Assembly: GCF_012516435.1 (NCBI RefSeq)
Contig: NZ_CP051216.1
Span: 2,126,001-2,190,000 of the forward strand
DNA: 64,000 nucleotides
DNA from: Pseudodesulfovibrio sp. zrk46
GTDB taxonomy: Bacteria > Desulfobacterota > Desulfovibrionia > Desulfovibrionales > Desulfovibrionaceae
Direction: 5' to 3'
In this document: piece by piece, positions 34,211-42,547 of the stretch
Position numbering within the stretch: the stretch's first letter is position 1
How the letters are laid out: each line of letters begins with the position of its first letter
Program-made: the position numbers and the translations under genes
Notes under the pieces: model-generated
Database searches by the model: none
Told to the model about the DNA's origin: nothing
What the model saw: only the letters and a program-made list of their open reading frames with translations

Positions 34211-35284
34211 ATGACCAACACGGCTAATAATCAATACGACGCACTCGCGCTTTTGTCCGGCGGCCTGGATTCCATCCTCGCCATGCGGACCATAATGGAT
34301 CAGGGGCTGAAGGTTCTCGGCCTGCACTTTGTCACACCTTTTTTCGGCAACCCGGAAAAGATTCCTTTCTGGAAAAAGCACTACGGCATCGATGTGATCG
34401 AGGTGGATATTCGCCAGAAGTACATCGACATGATGCTCGACGGCCCTTCTCAGGGTTACGGCAAGTGGCTTAACCCTTGTATCGACTGTAAAATCACCAT
34501 GCTTAGCCACGCTGTGGATATGCTGCCCGAATACGGCGCCAAGTTCCTCATCTCTGGTGAAGTGGTGGGCCAGCGCCCCATGAGCCAGCGTGAAGACGCA
34601 CTGAATCTCATCACCAAGCGGGCTGATGTTCGCAAGGTGTTGCTGCGCCCCCTGTGTGCCAAGAAGCAGCCCATCACCCCTATGGAAGAGTCCGGACTGG
34701 TGGACCGCGAACAGCTTCATGATTGGTACGGTCGAGGCCGCAAAGAGCAGATGAAGAAGGCCAAGGAGTATGGCTTCACCGAGATTCCCACCCCGGCAGG
34801 CGGTTGCTGTCTGACCGAGGCCAACGGTGCTGCCCGTTTCGTCAAGATGCTCAATCATATCGAGCGTCCGTCCGTCAGCGATTTCACCCTTGCCCGTTTC
34901 GGTCGCCAGTACTGGGCCGGAACCCACTGGCTGACTTTTGGTCGCAAGGCAGACGACAACGAACGCATCGCAGCCTGCATAGAGCCGACCGATTACGTGC
35001 TCAAGACGCAGGGCTTTCCCGGACCGCTCGGCGTTTGCCGCCCGGTGGACGGAGATTGGGATTCCGAAGCCGTTGCCGATGCCGCTGCGCTGGTGGCTTC
35101 CTATTCCACCAAGGCTCGCAAGCATTCCGAGGAGACCGGCGAACCGGTCAAGATTCGCGTGCAGCGCGGCAAAACCACCGAGGAGATCGAGGTGATCCCC
35201 ACCCGTGACAACAAACTGCCTTGGGCCGAGCCCAAGCCGGACATTGTCAAGGCGTGGAAAAAAGACCGTCTCGACAACCAGTAA
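34211..35284 (+). CDS. PP-loop ATPase, tRNA thiolation-like (MnmA/ThiI-related)
   Basis: It has 357 residues. The PP-loop is LALLSGGLDSILAM near residue 13, the signature of N-type ATP pyrophosphatases that adenylate and thiolate. NPCIDCKITM (Cys-x2-Cys) and PAGGCCLTEANG supply cysteines for sulfur transfer or a cluster. Residues beyond ~250 form a second domain rich in basic residues that may bind RNA. MnmA-like catalytic Cys spacing is not obvious, so I give no gene name. Start ATG 34211 has AAGGGA at 7 bases; the frame upstream overlaps the divergent hemerythrin gene and is discarded. The antiporter gene follows 39 bases downstream. Confidence 0.8.
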   Translation: MTNTANNQYDALALLSGGLDSILAMRTIMDQGLKVLGLHFVTPFFGNPEKIPFWKKHYGIDVIEVDIRQKYIDMMLDGPSQGYGKWLNPCIDCKITMLSHAVDMLPEYGAKFLISGEVVGQRPMSQREDALNLITKRADVRKVLLRPLCAKKQPITPMEESGLVDREQLHDWYGRGRKEQMKKAKEYGFTEIPTPAGGCCLTEANGAARFVKMLNHIERPSVSDFTLARFGRQYWAGTHWLTFGRKADDNERIAACIEPTDYVLKTQGFPGPLGVCRPVDGDWDSEAVADAAALVASYSTKARKHSEETGEPVKIRVQRGKTTEEIEVIPTRDNKLPWAEPKPDIVKAWKKDRLDNQ

Positions 35285-35323
35285 TCATTGCCGGGACAAT
35301 GTTCCTGACATACAAGGTTTTAC

Positions 35324-36253
35324 ATGACCGTTGATATCATCACTTTTCTCGCTGCTGCGCTGCTCCTTTGGTTCGGCGCCAATTGGATTGTCGCCTCTGC
35401 TGCGCTCATCGCCCGCAAGTTCAATGTTTCCGAACTTGTCATCGGCTTGACTATCGTGGCTTTGGGGACATCTGCACCTGAATTCCTCGTCACCATCAAT
35501 GCAGCCATGCGCGGCCACAACGACATCTCTTTGTCCAATGTGGTCGGTTCCAATATCTTCAATCTTGGCTTTATCCTTGGGCTCATGGCCATGATCAAGC
35601 CGCTGGTTTCCAATAAGACCATCGTGTACCGCGACGGTCTGCTGCTGTTCCTGACCACCGCAGGTATCCTGCTGGTGTCCATGACCGGCGAGTTGGGTCA
35701 CGTCTTCGGTGGCGTGCTCATGCTGATGCTCATTTCCTATCTCGTCTATCTCGGCATGAAGCGCGAGAACGTGGGCGATGAAGAGCTGGAAGAGTTGGAA
35801 GGTCAGGAGGCCAACTGGAAGCATGGATTTGTTTTGGTGGCGGGCTTTGCCGCCATCTCCGCTGGTGGGCATCTGATGGTTTCCGCTGCGACGTCTATCG
35901 CAACCGCTCTCGGCGTGTCTTCGTGGGTCATCGGTGTGACCATTGTTGCCGCGGGTACCAGCCTGCCCGAGCTCGTCACTTGTCTGGCCGCGTCAATCAA
36001 AGGCAAAAACGAGATGCTGCTTGGTAACCTGATCGGGTCCGACTTCTTCAACTTTGCCGGGGTGCTGGGGCTGACTTGTTTGCTCAAGCCGTTGCCGGTT
36101 TCCGACGAGGCCTCCTCTGGTCTCTACGTGCTTGTCGGCATGGTCGGGTTGGTGTTGATTTTGTTGCGTACGGGCTGGCGTGTTTCCCGTTGGGAAGGCG
36201 CGTTGCTCGTTGGCATCAACCTTATTCGATGGGTTCGAGATTTCTCCGCCTAG
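35324..36253 (+). CDS. CaCA-family sodium/calcium exchanger (YrbG type)
   Basis: It has 309 residues and about ten helices. The two inverted alpha repeats are visible: GTSAPEFLVTINAAMRGHND with SNVVGSNIFNLGFILG, and AAGTSLPELVTCLAASIKGK with GNLIGSDFFNFAGVLG; the Glu in PE and the Asn/Asp in GSN/GSD are the ion ligands. An acidic cytoplasmic loop (DEELEELEGQEAN) lies between the halves. It exports Ca2+ (or another cation) in exchange for Na+ or H+. It is probably co-transcribed with the PP-loop gene; a strong terminator follows. Confidence 0.93.
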   Translation: MTVDIITFLAAALLLWFGANWIVASAALIARKFNVSELVIGLTIVALGTSAPEFLVTINAAMRGHNDISLSNVVGSNIFNLGFILGLMAMIKPLVSNKTIVYRDGLLLFLTTAGILLVSMTGELGHVFGGVLMLMLISYLVYLGMKRENVGDEELEELEGQEANWKHGFVLVAGFAAISAGGHLMVSAATSIATALGVSSWVIGVTIVAAGTSLPELVTCLAASIKGKNEMLLGNLIGSDFFNFAGVLGLTCLLKPLPVSDEASSGLYVLVGMVGLVLILLRTGWRVSRWEGALLVGINLIRWVRDFSA

Positions 36254-36276
36254 AACGAGATGATGTAATGAATATT

Positions 36277-36311
36277 AAAAGGGCCGTTCCTGAGGGAACG
36301 GCCCTTTTTTT
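36277..36311 (+). terminator. Terminator after the antiporter gene
   Basis: AAAAGGGCCGTTCC-TGAG-GGAACGGCCCTTTTTTT is a perfect stem with U-tract, 24 bases after the stop. Confidence 0.93.
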
Positions 36312-36326
36312 GAAGAAGTTTAAGGT

Positions 36327-36585
36327 GGTCGCCTTCGGCTCCGATTTCTTGGAGCATTGCTGCCGGGTGGCGTCCTTCGCGGACGGCGGTTCGTTTTTGG
36401 CTAGGCCCCAAAAAGGAACCAAAAAGCTCCTTTTCTAGCTTGGCCGCCTCGTGAGCTGTCGCTAAGAATCTGATCCAAATAGAATGCCTTGATGAGCGCT
36501 TAGCGAACTAGTTCGCTGTGGAAAGGCTGTTGTATTCGGCGGCATTCGATTTGGTCAGCTTCTAAGGCTTAGGCTCAAGGGCTGG
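36327..36585 (+). repeat. Structured intergenic repeat C, copy 2
   Basis: This is the direct-orientation homologue of 28576-28840. Stem 1 is GGTTCGTTTTTGG (36388-36400) with CCAAAAAGGAACC (36408-36420); relative to copy 1 one C-G pair has become T-A on both sides. The long stem (36465-36488 with 36541-36563) is unchanged. The apical hairpin is AGCGAAC-TA-GTTCGCT (36502-36517), unrelated in sequence to that of copy 1 but again perfectly paired. It starts 16 bases after a terminator and is not obviously part of any transcript of the antiporter. Confidence 0.85.
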
Positions 36586-36649
36586 TGAAGGTCTTCGTTT
36601 GTTGGAATAATATGAAGCCCATATAGCCTGAGGCTGTCGTACACCATCG

Positions 36650-36752
36650 AGCGTCAGCGAGCGACAAAGAGTTTGGGAGGGTGTCGGGAACCCTTTGCAA
36701 AGGGTTCCTGACCCGTCGGAGACGCACGCCCGGCGAGGGCCCGTCGGAGGCA
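36650..36752 (-). repeat. Intergenic repeat A, copy 2 (behind rnr stop)
   Basis: Read on the minus strand it starts GATGCCTCCGACGG directly after the rnr stop (36755), then GTCTCCGACGG, GGAACCCTTTGCAAAGGGTTCC (36687-36708, perfect hairpin) and a TCGCTCGCTGACGCTCGA tail. This is the same layout and gene-relative position as copy 1 behind malY. Confidence 0.75.
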
Positions 36753-36754
36753 TC

Positions 36755-38953
36755 TTAAATCAAGTCTTTGTAATCCATTGCTGCGGTGGTGACGGACTTG
36801 AGCGAGAAGTTCAGCTCCAGTCGGTCCAGATTCACCTCGTCCAGAACGACTTCCACGGCCTGACCGAGCATGAAGGACTTGCCGGTGCGCTCGCCCACGA
36901 GCATCTCTCGGTGCTTCCAGTAGGTGTAGTAATCGTCGTCGAGGGTGGAGAGCCGCACCATGCCTTCGGCCATGAGCTCGCGAAGTTCCACGTAGAAACC
37001 GTAGTCCGTGATGTGCGAAATGACACCGCCGAAGGTGCCGCCCACCTTATCCTTCATGAACATGGCCATGACGCGCTTGAATATCTCGCGCTCGGCATCC
37101 ATGGCTGCGCGTTCGCGGCTGCAAAGCTGACCTGCGATGTTGTTCAGCTTCTTCATGCCGGGAATGTGCGGGACCGGGCCGTCCTTGTCCTCCATGGCGA
37201 GGGCCGTCTTGACGAGGCGGTGCACCACGAGGTCGGCGTAGCGACGGATGGGCGAGGTGAAGTGACAATACTCAATGGATGCGAGGCCGAAGTGGCCCTC
37301 GTTTTCCGGTGAGTATTTGGCCTGCTTCATGGAGCGGAGCAGCATCCGGTTGACGATGTATTCCTTGTCCGTACCCTTTTGCGAGGCGATGAGCCGCTGG
37401 ATTGCGAGGGGCGTCATCTCCTTGGGCATGAGGATGTCCTTGTCGGTCTGGGCAAGGAGCCGGAACAGACTCTTGAGTTTTTCCTCGTCTGCCGGGGGGT
37501 GGATGCGGAACATGCAGGGCAGGTCCTTCTCGATGAGGAAGTGCGCCACGGCCTCGTTGGCCGCGATCATGAATTCCTCGATGAGCTGATGCCCGAAATG
37601 GCGCTCCTTGGGCCGGATGTCCGTGGTCTCACCCTGAACATCGAAGAGGATTTCGGGTTCCGGCAGATCAAAGTCGAGCGAGCCGCGTTCCTTACGCAGC
37701 TTGTTGATCTTGCGGGCCAGTTCTTCAGAGAGTTCCAGCATGGGCAGAACGTGGGAAATCTTGGCGCGAGCCTCCTCGTCCTTGTCGAGGACCGCCTTCT
37801 TTACCTGTCCGTATGTCAGACGGGCGTGGCTCTCGATGACGGCTGGGAACATCTTGGCAGCTCGGGTGATGCCCTGGTTGTCCATGTCCATGCGGGCCAC
37901 CATGACGAGGCGCTTTACATGCGGGTTCAGGGAGCAAAGGCCGTTGGACAACCGCTCCGGGAACATGGGCTCGACAGACTGTGGGAAGTAGTAGGAGTTG
38001 CCGCGCTCCAAGGCTTCGCGATCGAGGGGGGACCCCTCAGGTACGTAGTGGGAAACGTCGGCAATGGCCACCCAGAGGCGGTACCCCTTGGGCATGCGCT
38101 CCACGAGGATGGCGTCATCAAAGTCCTTGGCCGTAGCCCCGTCGATGGTGACGAAGGGCATCTTGGTCAGGTCCTTGCGGTTCTTGAGATCCTTGGCCGC
38201 AGGCTCGGTGGGCAGGGCTTCTGCCTGATTCATGGAGCCGGACGGGAAGCGGAGGCGGATGTTGTGGTTGGATTTGACCAGTGCTTCCTGCACGGAAATA
38301 TCGGCTTCGGGCCCGAGGTAGGCCGTGATCTCGCCTTCCCACATGGTGGGATCGATCTTGTCGCCGGGGACGCACAGGGCAATGTCACCACGCTTGAGCT
38401 CAATTGACTCATCTTTCAGTTCGCAGATGATGCCAAAGGCGAGGCGCGGGTCAGTGGGACGGCAGAGCCAGTCGCCGCCGCGCATCTGCTTGTAGACCTT
38501 GACGGGCAGCGTCTTGCGGCCTCGTTCAAGGATGCGGACGATTCGGCCTTCGTTGTTGCGCTGGCCTTTGTTCTCGCTGATGACCGCGGCTATGACCTTG
38601 TCGCCATGCCACGCTTCACCGATATCTCGCTGGTTGATGAAAATGTCTTTGCGTCGGCTGTCCTCGGGGATCACGAAGCCAAAGCCGCCGCGCTGGATTT
38701 CCAGACGGCCGGTGACGCAGTGCATGGCGTCGGCTAGCCCGTAGCCGCGGCGAATGCGAATAAGCTTACCCTGCTCAACCAAGTCGGCGAGCAGGTCCTT
38801 GACCATACGCTTGTCCTTCTTCTTGAGCTTGAGCTGTCGGATGACTTCGGCCCGGGAGAGTGGGCGCTTGACCTGCTTGAAGAGTTTGAGCAGGCCTGAT
38901 GTGGACAGGGGGGGAGTGGACGGACGCGGTTGTTTACGTGTCTTCTTTACCAT
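36755..38953 (-). CDS. rnr: Ribonuclease R
   Basis: It has 732 residues from ATG 38953 (MVKKTRKQPRPSTPP), where GAGG lies 6 bases upstream; a start at 38998 would extend deep into lpxK. It has an N-terminal winged-helix/RNase B OB region, two cold-shock-like OB folds, the RNB core with FVTIDGATAKDFDDAILVER (the catalytic Asp cluster), and a C-terminal S1 domain (GTFGGVISHITDYGFYVEL). It is a 3'-to-5' exoribonuclease that degrades structured RNA. It overlaps the 3' end of lpxK by 20 bases, so it is translated from the same mRNA. Repeat A follows the stop. Confidence 0.96.
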   Translation of the reverse strand: MVKKTRKQPRPSTPPLSTSGLLKLFKQVKRPLSRAEVIRQLKLKKKDKRMVKDLLADLVEQGKLIRIRRGYGLADAMHCVTGRLEIQRGGFGFVIPEDSRRKDIFINQRDIGEAWHGDKVIAAVISENKGQRNNEGRIVRILERGRKTLPVKVYKQMRGGDWLCRPTDPRLAFGIICELKDESIELKRGDIALCVPGDKIDPTMWEGEITAYLGPEADISVQEALVKSNHNIRLRFPSGSMNQAEALPTEPAAKDLKNRKDLTKMPFVTIDGATAKDFDDAILVERMPKGYRLWVAIADVSHYVPEGSPLDREALERGNSYYFPQSVEPMFPERLSNGLCSLNPHVKRLVMVARMDMDNQGITRAAKMFPAVIESHARLTYGQVKKAVLDKDEEARAKISHVLPMLELSEELARKINKLRKERGSLDFDLPEPEILFDVQGETTDIRPKERHFGHQLIEEFMIAANEAVAHFLIEKDLPCMFRIHPPADEEKLKSLFRLLAQTDKDILMPKEMTPLAIQRLIASQKGTDKEYIVNRMLLRSMKQAKYSPENEGHFGLASIEYCHFTSPIRRYADLVVHRLVKTALAMEDKDGPVPHIPGMKKLNNIAGQLCSRERAAMDAEREIFKRVMAMFMKDKVGGTFGGVISHITDYGFYVELRELMAEGMVRLSTLDDDYYTYWKHREMLVGERTGKSFMLGQAVEVVLDEVNLDRLELNFSLKSVTTAAMDYKDLI

Positions 38954-40064
38954 CGGTATCCTCGGCCAGGGCGTAATGTGGATCATAGCCCGGCACATGT
39001 TTGTCTATAATGTCGAATTGTCTGGTCCACCACGTATTGAATCGGGAATTCCGGCCGATTGATGACGGCCCGAATTCCACGCGCAGGTCGAATTCCCAGA
39101 ACTGGTCGGTGCACATGGGGCCGAGCTTAACGGCATCCTTGGGTGTGCACAGGATCGCTTTGCAGCCGAGCTTTGCAGCCGTGGCGTGCATATCCATGAC
39201 GTCGTTCTTGGAATAGGCGTGGTGGTCGCGGAAAATCATGTGGTGTTGCGGCTTGTAGCCGATAAAATGGGTGGCGGTGCGCTCCACGAGTTTGGGGTCG
39301 CCAACGCCGGTGACCAGAAGGTATCGCTCCTGATCAAAGTCCACTGCCGGTTCGCCGGAGAGGACATTGCGTACGCCTGTGGGCAGCACCTGGAAGCTGA
39401 ATAGCGGCTTGTGCAGGTGGCCGAGCAGTTCACGATAGAACGGCAGTACGCGTTGGAAATTTTTGGGGCCGACCTTCATCATGAAGGCATCGGCTCGTTT
39501 CAAGGCGGAAACGGGTTCGCGCCATGAGCCGGCGGGAATCACGTTCTTCCACTGAGAGGAAAGATCTTCGGGCCTGAGCAGTACCAGGTTGAGGTGCCGC
39601 TTCACGGCCATGTGTTGGAAGCCGTCGTCCAGCACCACCAGCTCGGGGTTGAACTGCTTCATGCCCATGCGACCGCCGCGTGTGCGGACCGGGTCTACGA
39701 TGACATGCGCCTTGGGGTGCTGGGTGGCCAGCATCAGGGGCTCGTCGCCCGCTTCTTCAGCAAGCGCCCCGGGCTGCACATAGTAGGGGTAGGAGACGGG
39801 CTTGGCCTTGTAGCCGCGTGTCAGAAGCATGGCTTCCATGTTGCGGTTGGCGGCCCAGTCCAGCAGCCAGCCTGCTATAGGGGTTTTGCCGGAACCGCCC
39901 CAGCCTATATTGCCCACGGAAACAGTCACCGCTTCCGGTTCCCAGGAGGGAAGGAAGCCGCGCTTGTAGAATTGTTCGCGAACGCGCATGGCGCCGGCAT
40001 AGACCCATGAAGCGGGTTTGAGAATGGGGGCGAGAACTTTTTGTAGGGCGGTAACGTCTGCCAT
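38934..40064 (-). CDS. lpxK: Tetraacyldisaccharide 4'-kinase
   Basis: It has 376 residues. The P-loop is GNIGWGGSGKTPIAGWLL near residue 50, followed by AMLLTRGYKAKP; DPVRTRGGRMG and LVVLDDGFQHMAVKRHLNLV (DDGFQH motif) are LpxK signatures. It phosphorylates the lipid A precursor at the 4' position on the inner-membrane cytosolic face, so the host makes lipid A. There is no usable Shine-Dalgarno; the start comes 8 bases after a terminator hairpin of the gene at 40110. It overlaps rnr. Confidence 0.95.
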   Translation of the reverse strand: MADVTALQKVLAPILKPASWVYAGAMRVREQFYKRGFLPSWEPEAVTVSVGNIGWGGSGKTPIAGWLLDWAANRNMEAMLLTRGYKAKPVSYPYYVQPGALAEEAGDEPLMLATQHPKAHVIVDPVRTRGGRMGMKQFNPELVVLDDGFQHMAVKRHLNLVLLRPEDLSSQWKNVIPAGSWREPVSALKRADAFMMKVGPKNFQRVLPFYRELLGHLHKPLFSFQVLPTGVRNVLSGEPAVDFDQERYLLVTGVGDPKLVERTATHFIGYKPQHHMIFRDHHAYSKNDVMDMHATAAKLGCKAILCTPKDAVKLGPMCTDQFWEFDLRVEFGPSSIGRNSRFNTWWTRQFDIIDKHVPGYDPHYALAEDTDGKEDT

Positions 40065-40071
40065 AGAGGGT

Positions 40072-40098
40072 AAAAAGGGAGGCCTTGCGGCCTCCCCG
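40072..40098 (-). terminator. Hairpin between the BAX-inhibitor-like gene and lpxK
   Basis: GGGAGGCC-GCAA-GGCCTCCC followed by TTTTTA on the minus strand is a compact terminator 11 bases after the stop of the gene at 40110 and only 8 bases before lpxK, which it may attenuate. Confidence 0.75.
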
Positions 40099-40109
40099 TG
40101 TGTTTTGAG

Positions 40110-40841
40110 TTAGTCGCGGCTGCCCATAAGCCTGAGCAGCATGATGAACAGGTTGATGAAGTCGAGGTACAGCGTCAGCGCGCCCATGATGGTGCCGCGT
40201 CGAATCGCTGCTGCGTCGCCTTCGGGAACCATCTCGCCCATGGTCTTCAGCTTCTGGGTGTCGTAAGCAGTCAGGCCCAGGAAGATGATGACGCCGATGA
40301 CGGAGATGGCGAAGGACATGGCAGAGCTGGCCATGAAGATGTTCACCACGGAAGCGAGGACCAGCCCGATGAGGCCCATGAAGAGCAGGCTGCCCCAGCT
40401 GGTGAGATCCTTTTTGGTCACCATGCCGTAGATGGACATGGCGCCGAACATGCCTGCGGTGATCACAAACGTGGAAGCGATGGATTCCGCGGTGTAGAAG
40501 GCAAGGATCGGGGCCAGTGTCAGGCCGTTCATGGCGCTGTAGAGCATGAACAGTCCGGTTGCCGTGCTGGCGTTCATGGTGCTGATGCGTGCGCCGAGGT
40601 AGAATACGATGCCGATTTCAGCGAACATCAGAATCCAGACGACACTGGAAATACCAGCAATCATGTTAGTAGCCGGATCAATGGCAAACACCAGCTGCTG
40701 AAGAGCAGGCGTGGTGAGGGTCAGGTAGGCCAGAACAGCGGTCAGGGCAAGGCCTGCGCTCATCCAGCCGTACACGCCGCGCATGAACGCGTTGACCAGT
40801 TCCGCTTTGGCCGTACGCTGCATGGTGGGGTATTGATTCAT
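40110..40841 (-). CDS. BAX inhibitor-1 / YccA family membrane protein
   Basis: It has 243 residues and seven predicted helices. Start ATG 40841 (MNQYPTMQ) has GGAGG/AAAGGAA upstream; the frame to 40877 is excluded. FMRGVYGWMSAGLALTA at the N terminus, FYTAESIASTFVITAGMFG and TAYDTQKLKTMG are the Bax1-I signatures; the C-terminal helix contains the conserved Asp (YLDFINLFIMLLRLMG). Relatives form pH-sensitive calcium leaks or bind FtsH; function here is unproven. It lies upstream of lpxK and separated from it by a terminator. Confidence 0.93.
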   Translation of the reverse strand: MNQYPTMQRTAKAELVNAFMRGVYGWMSAGLALTAVLAYLTLTTPALQQLVFAIDPATNMIAGISSVVWILMFAEIGIVFYLGARISTMNASTATGLFMLYSAMNGLTLAPILAFYTAESIASTFVITAGMFGAMSIYGMVTKKDLTSWGSLLFMGLIGLVLASVVNIFMASSAMSFAISVIGVIIFLGLTAYDTQKLKTMGEMVPEGDAAAIRRGTIMGALTLYLDFINLFIMLLRLMGSRD

Positions 40842-40978
40842 TTCCTTTATCCTCCAAAAGGGGTTGTTTACTTGCAAATGGGCGTAAAAGCCCGTCGTTC
40901 AATTAGTTAAGCAGCTTTTTGGTATGTGGCAAGAGAAACCGGAATTTGCACAAGCAAAAGTGCAAAAACGGGGTGAAA

Positions 40979-41407
40979 CTACCCGCGATTGGTCAATTTT
41001 TCAGCCTGTTCGATGGGCACAACTGCCATTCCGATGGGGGCAAGCGTAATTGCTGCGATCTTCAGATGCTGCCAGCCCCAGGGAATACCGATGATGGTCA
41101 CCATGCAGGCAAAGGCCGAAACGATATGACCGATGGCCAGCCAGAATCCGGCGAATACGAACCATATTACATTACCTAAGAATCCAAAGCCCGAGGTGCC
41201 AATGTCCTTTTGGCCCGTGAGCACGTCGCGCCTGATCAGCGTGTTGCCGAAGGGCAGGAAGGTGAATTTGGCAATGACAAAGGCAGATCGCGCCCACGGC
41301 AGGCCGATGATGGAGATTGCCATGAGGCAGCCAGCCAGGAACCAGCCGAGGGCCATGAATACGCCTCCGAAGAGGAACCAGATTATATTGCCGAGTACAG
41401 ACAGCAT
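40979..41407 (-). CDS. yccF: YccF-family inner-membrane protein
   Basis: It has 142 residues with two copies of the DUF307 repeat: GNIIWFLFGGVFMALGW with SIIGLPWARSAFVIAKF, and GNVIWFVFAGFWLAIGH with TIIGIPWGWQHLKIAA. Four or more hydrophobic segments are present. The role of YccF is not known. AGGAG sits 6 bases before ATG 41407. It is a single gene. Confidence 0.93.
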   Translation of the reverse strand: MLSVLGNIIWFLFGGVFMALGWFLAGCLMAISIIGLPWARSAFVIAKFTFLPFGNTLIRRDVLTGQKDIGTSGFGFLGNVIWFVFAGFWLAIGHIVSAFACMVTIIGIPWGWQHLKIAAITLAPIGMAVVPIEQAEKLTNRG

Positions 41408-41507
41408 AAATACTCCTGAGTATGAGATTTTTCTTTTCTAAGTCCGTGTTTCGCTTATTGAAGGACGAACGTCAACAGTGTGCAATAAGTGAAATCAGAT
41501 TGGAAAG

Positions 41508-41550
41508 CCGCCTGCGGCGAAATCTCCTGACAGTCGGAGGCCGCAGGCCG
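41508..41550. repeat. Possible partial repeat B fragment
   Basis: GGCGAAATC-n-GGAGGCCGCAGGCCGA resembles the edge of repeat B copy 1 (GGCGAAATC-n-GGAGGCCGAAGGTCGA at 7931-7965). The hairpin core CCAAAGG/CCTTTGG is missing. Here it lies between divergent genes, not behind a stop. Confidence 0.35.
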
Positions 41551-41587
41551 ACATCTCTGCCTCTTCCCTAAAAAAGGGGATTATCAA

Positions 41588-41620
41588 TTGACGAATGAGT
41601 ATATCAATAGTAAACACTAT
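41588..41620 (+). promoter_or_regulatory. Promoter and palindromic operator candidate of the S24 repressor
   Basis: TTGACG (41588-41593) is spaced 17 bases from TAAACA (41611-41616). A perfect inverted repeat ATAGT-AAAC-ACTAT (41607-41620) covers the -10, as expected for autorepression. Boxes are seen; binding is inferred. Confidence 0.45.
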
Positions 41621-41657
41621 CTTCATAAAGCAACAATTCATTAACTAAGGCGCAACA

Positions 41658-42314
41658 ATGAGCAACGGATTTGAAGCATTCTTCAAGAGGCTTTGTTCGG
41701 AAACGGAAATAAAGAACCAATCGCAACTCGCCCGCATTCTGGATTTGGGACGGGCTGCCGTGTCGCTGGCAAAACGCAAGGACTCGGTCCCGGCCCGGTG
41801 GATACTCGATCTGTCCGCACAATATGGGCTGAATCCGCTGTGGCTTGAAAAAGGCAAGGGGCTCCCGCGCCCCGAGGCTGTGGCCACTGCCGGTGATGAA
41901 GATGATTATATGGAAGTGCCCAAGGTGCGCGCCCGACTCTGTGCGGGTGGTGGCTCCTTTGAGACAGAAGGGCAGGTGGAAGGCTACTATTCCTTCCGTT
42001 CCGACTGGCTGCAGATGCGTGGCAACCCGGTGAACATGGTGCTGATGGAAGTTATCGGTAACTCCATGGAGCCGGAGATCAAGGAAGGGGACATGGTCCT
42101 CATTGACGAGTCCCGTACCGATGTCCTGTCCGGCGGTATCTATGCCGTGGGTGTTGAAGACACGGTCATGGTCAAGCGGGTGGAACGGCTGCCAGGTACA
42201 TTGGTGCTGCGCAGTGATAACGTGGACTATTCGCCCATCCATCTTTCTGGCGACGAACTCAACAATGTTCGTGTCATCGGCAAGGTGCTCTGGGCTTCCC
42301 GAGAATATCGTTAA
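41658..42314 (+). CDS. CI/LexA-like repressor with S24 self-cleavage domain
   Basis: It has 218 residues. The N-terminal helix-turn-helix covers ~1-65 (QSQLARILDLGRAAVSLAKR). The peptidase S24 domain covers ~85-215: VRARLCAGGGSFE is the probable cleavage loop, the nucleophile is Ser136 in GNSMEPEIKEGD, and the general base is Lys173 in DTVMVKRVERLPG. Such proteins repress phage or stress genes until RecA triggers cleavage. There are no phage structural or integrase genes around, so this may be a domesticated or host regulator. AAGGCG precedes ATG 41658; a palindrome overlaps the promoter and a terminator follows. Confidence 0.9.
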   Translation: MSNGFEAFFKRLCSETEIKNQSQLARILDLGRAAVSLAKRKDSVPARWILDLSAQYGLNPLWLEKGKGLPRPEAVATAGDEDDYMEVPKVRARLCAGGGSFETEGQVEGYYSFRSDWLQMRGNPVNMVLMEVIGNSMEPEIKEGDMVLIDESRTDVLSGGIYAVGVEDTVMVKRVERLPGTLVLRSDNVDYSPIHLSGDELNNVRVIGKVLWASREYR

Positions 42315-42336
42315 ATCAGACTTAAACGCTTTTCGT

Positions 42337-42375
42337 GCGCCGTAATCCTCTGGGATTGCGGCGCTTTTTTTATTT
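42337..42375 (+). terminator. Terminator of the S24 repressor gene
   Basis: GCGCCGTAATCC-TCT-GGGATTGCGGCGC followed by TTTTTTTATTT is a strong hairpin 23 bases after the stop. Confidence 0.93.
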
Positions 42376-42453
42376 GGTTCGTCTTGTAGGTGGGTGTTTT
42401 GTGATGTTGAACACATCTTGTGTGCTAAAGTGATACTTTTTGTAAATTTATGG

Positions 42454-42483
42454 TTGACAAAATTAAACAAGGTTGTTTATTAA
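42454..42483 (+). promoter_or_regulatory. Promoter with a palindrome in the spacer, upstream of the zinc-ribbon gene
   Basis: A perfect TTGACA (42454-42459) is 18 bases from TATTAA (42478-42483). The spacer contains TAAACAA-GG-TTGTTTA (42464-42479), a perfect inverted repeat, where a bound repressor would block RNA polymerase. Just upstream, ACACA-TCT-TGTGT (~42409-42421) is another small inverted repeat. Confidence 0.55.
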
Positions 42484-42547
42484 AGACTCACGTTGGGTGC
42501 AATGAAATGAAAACGCGCCGAAAGCGCGATGAACAAGGAGACGAGTT

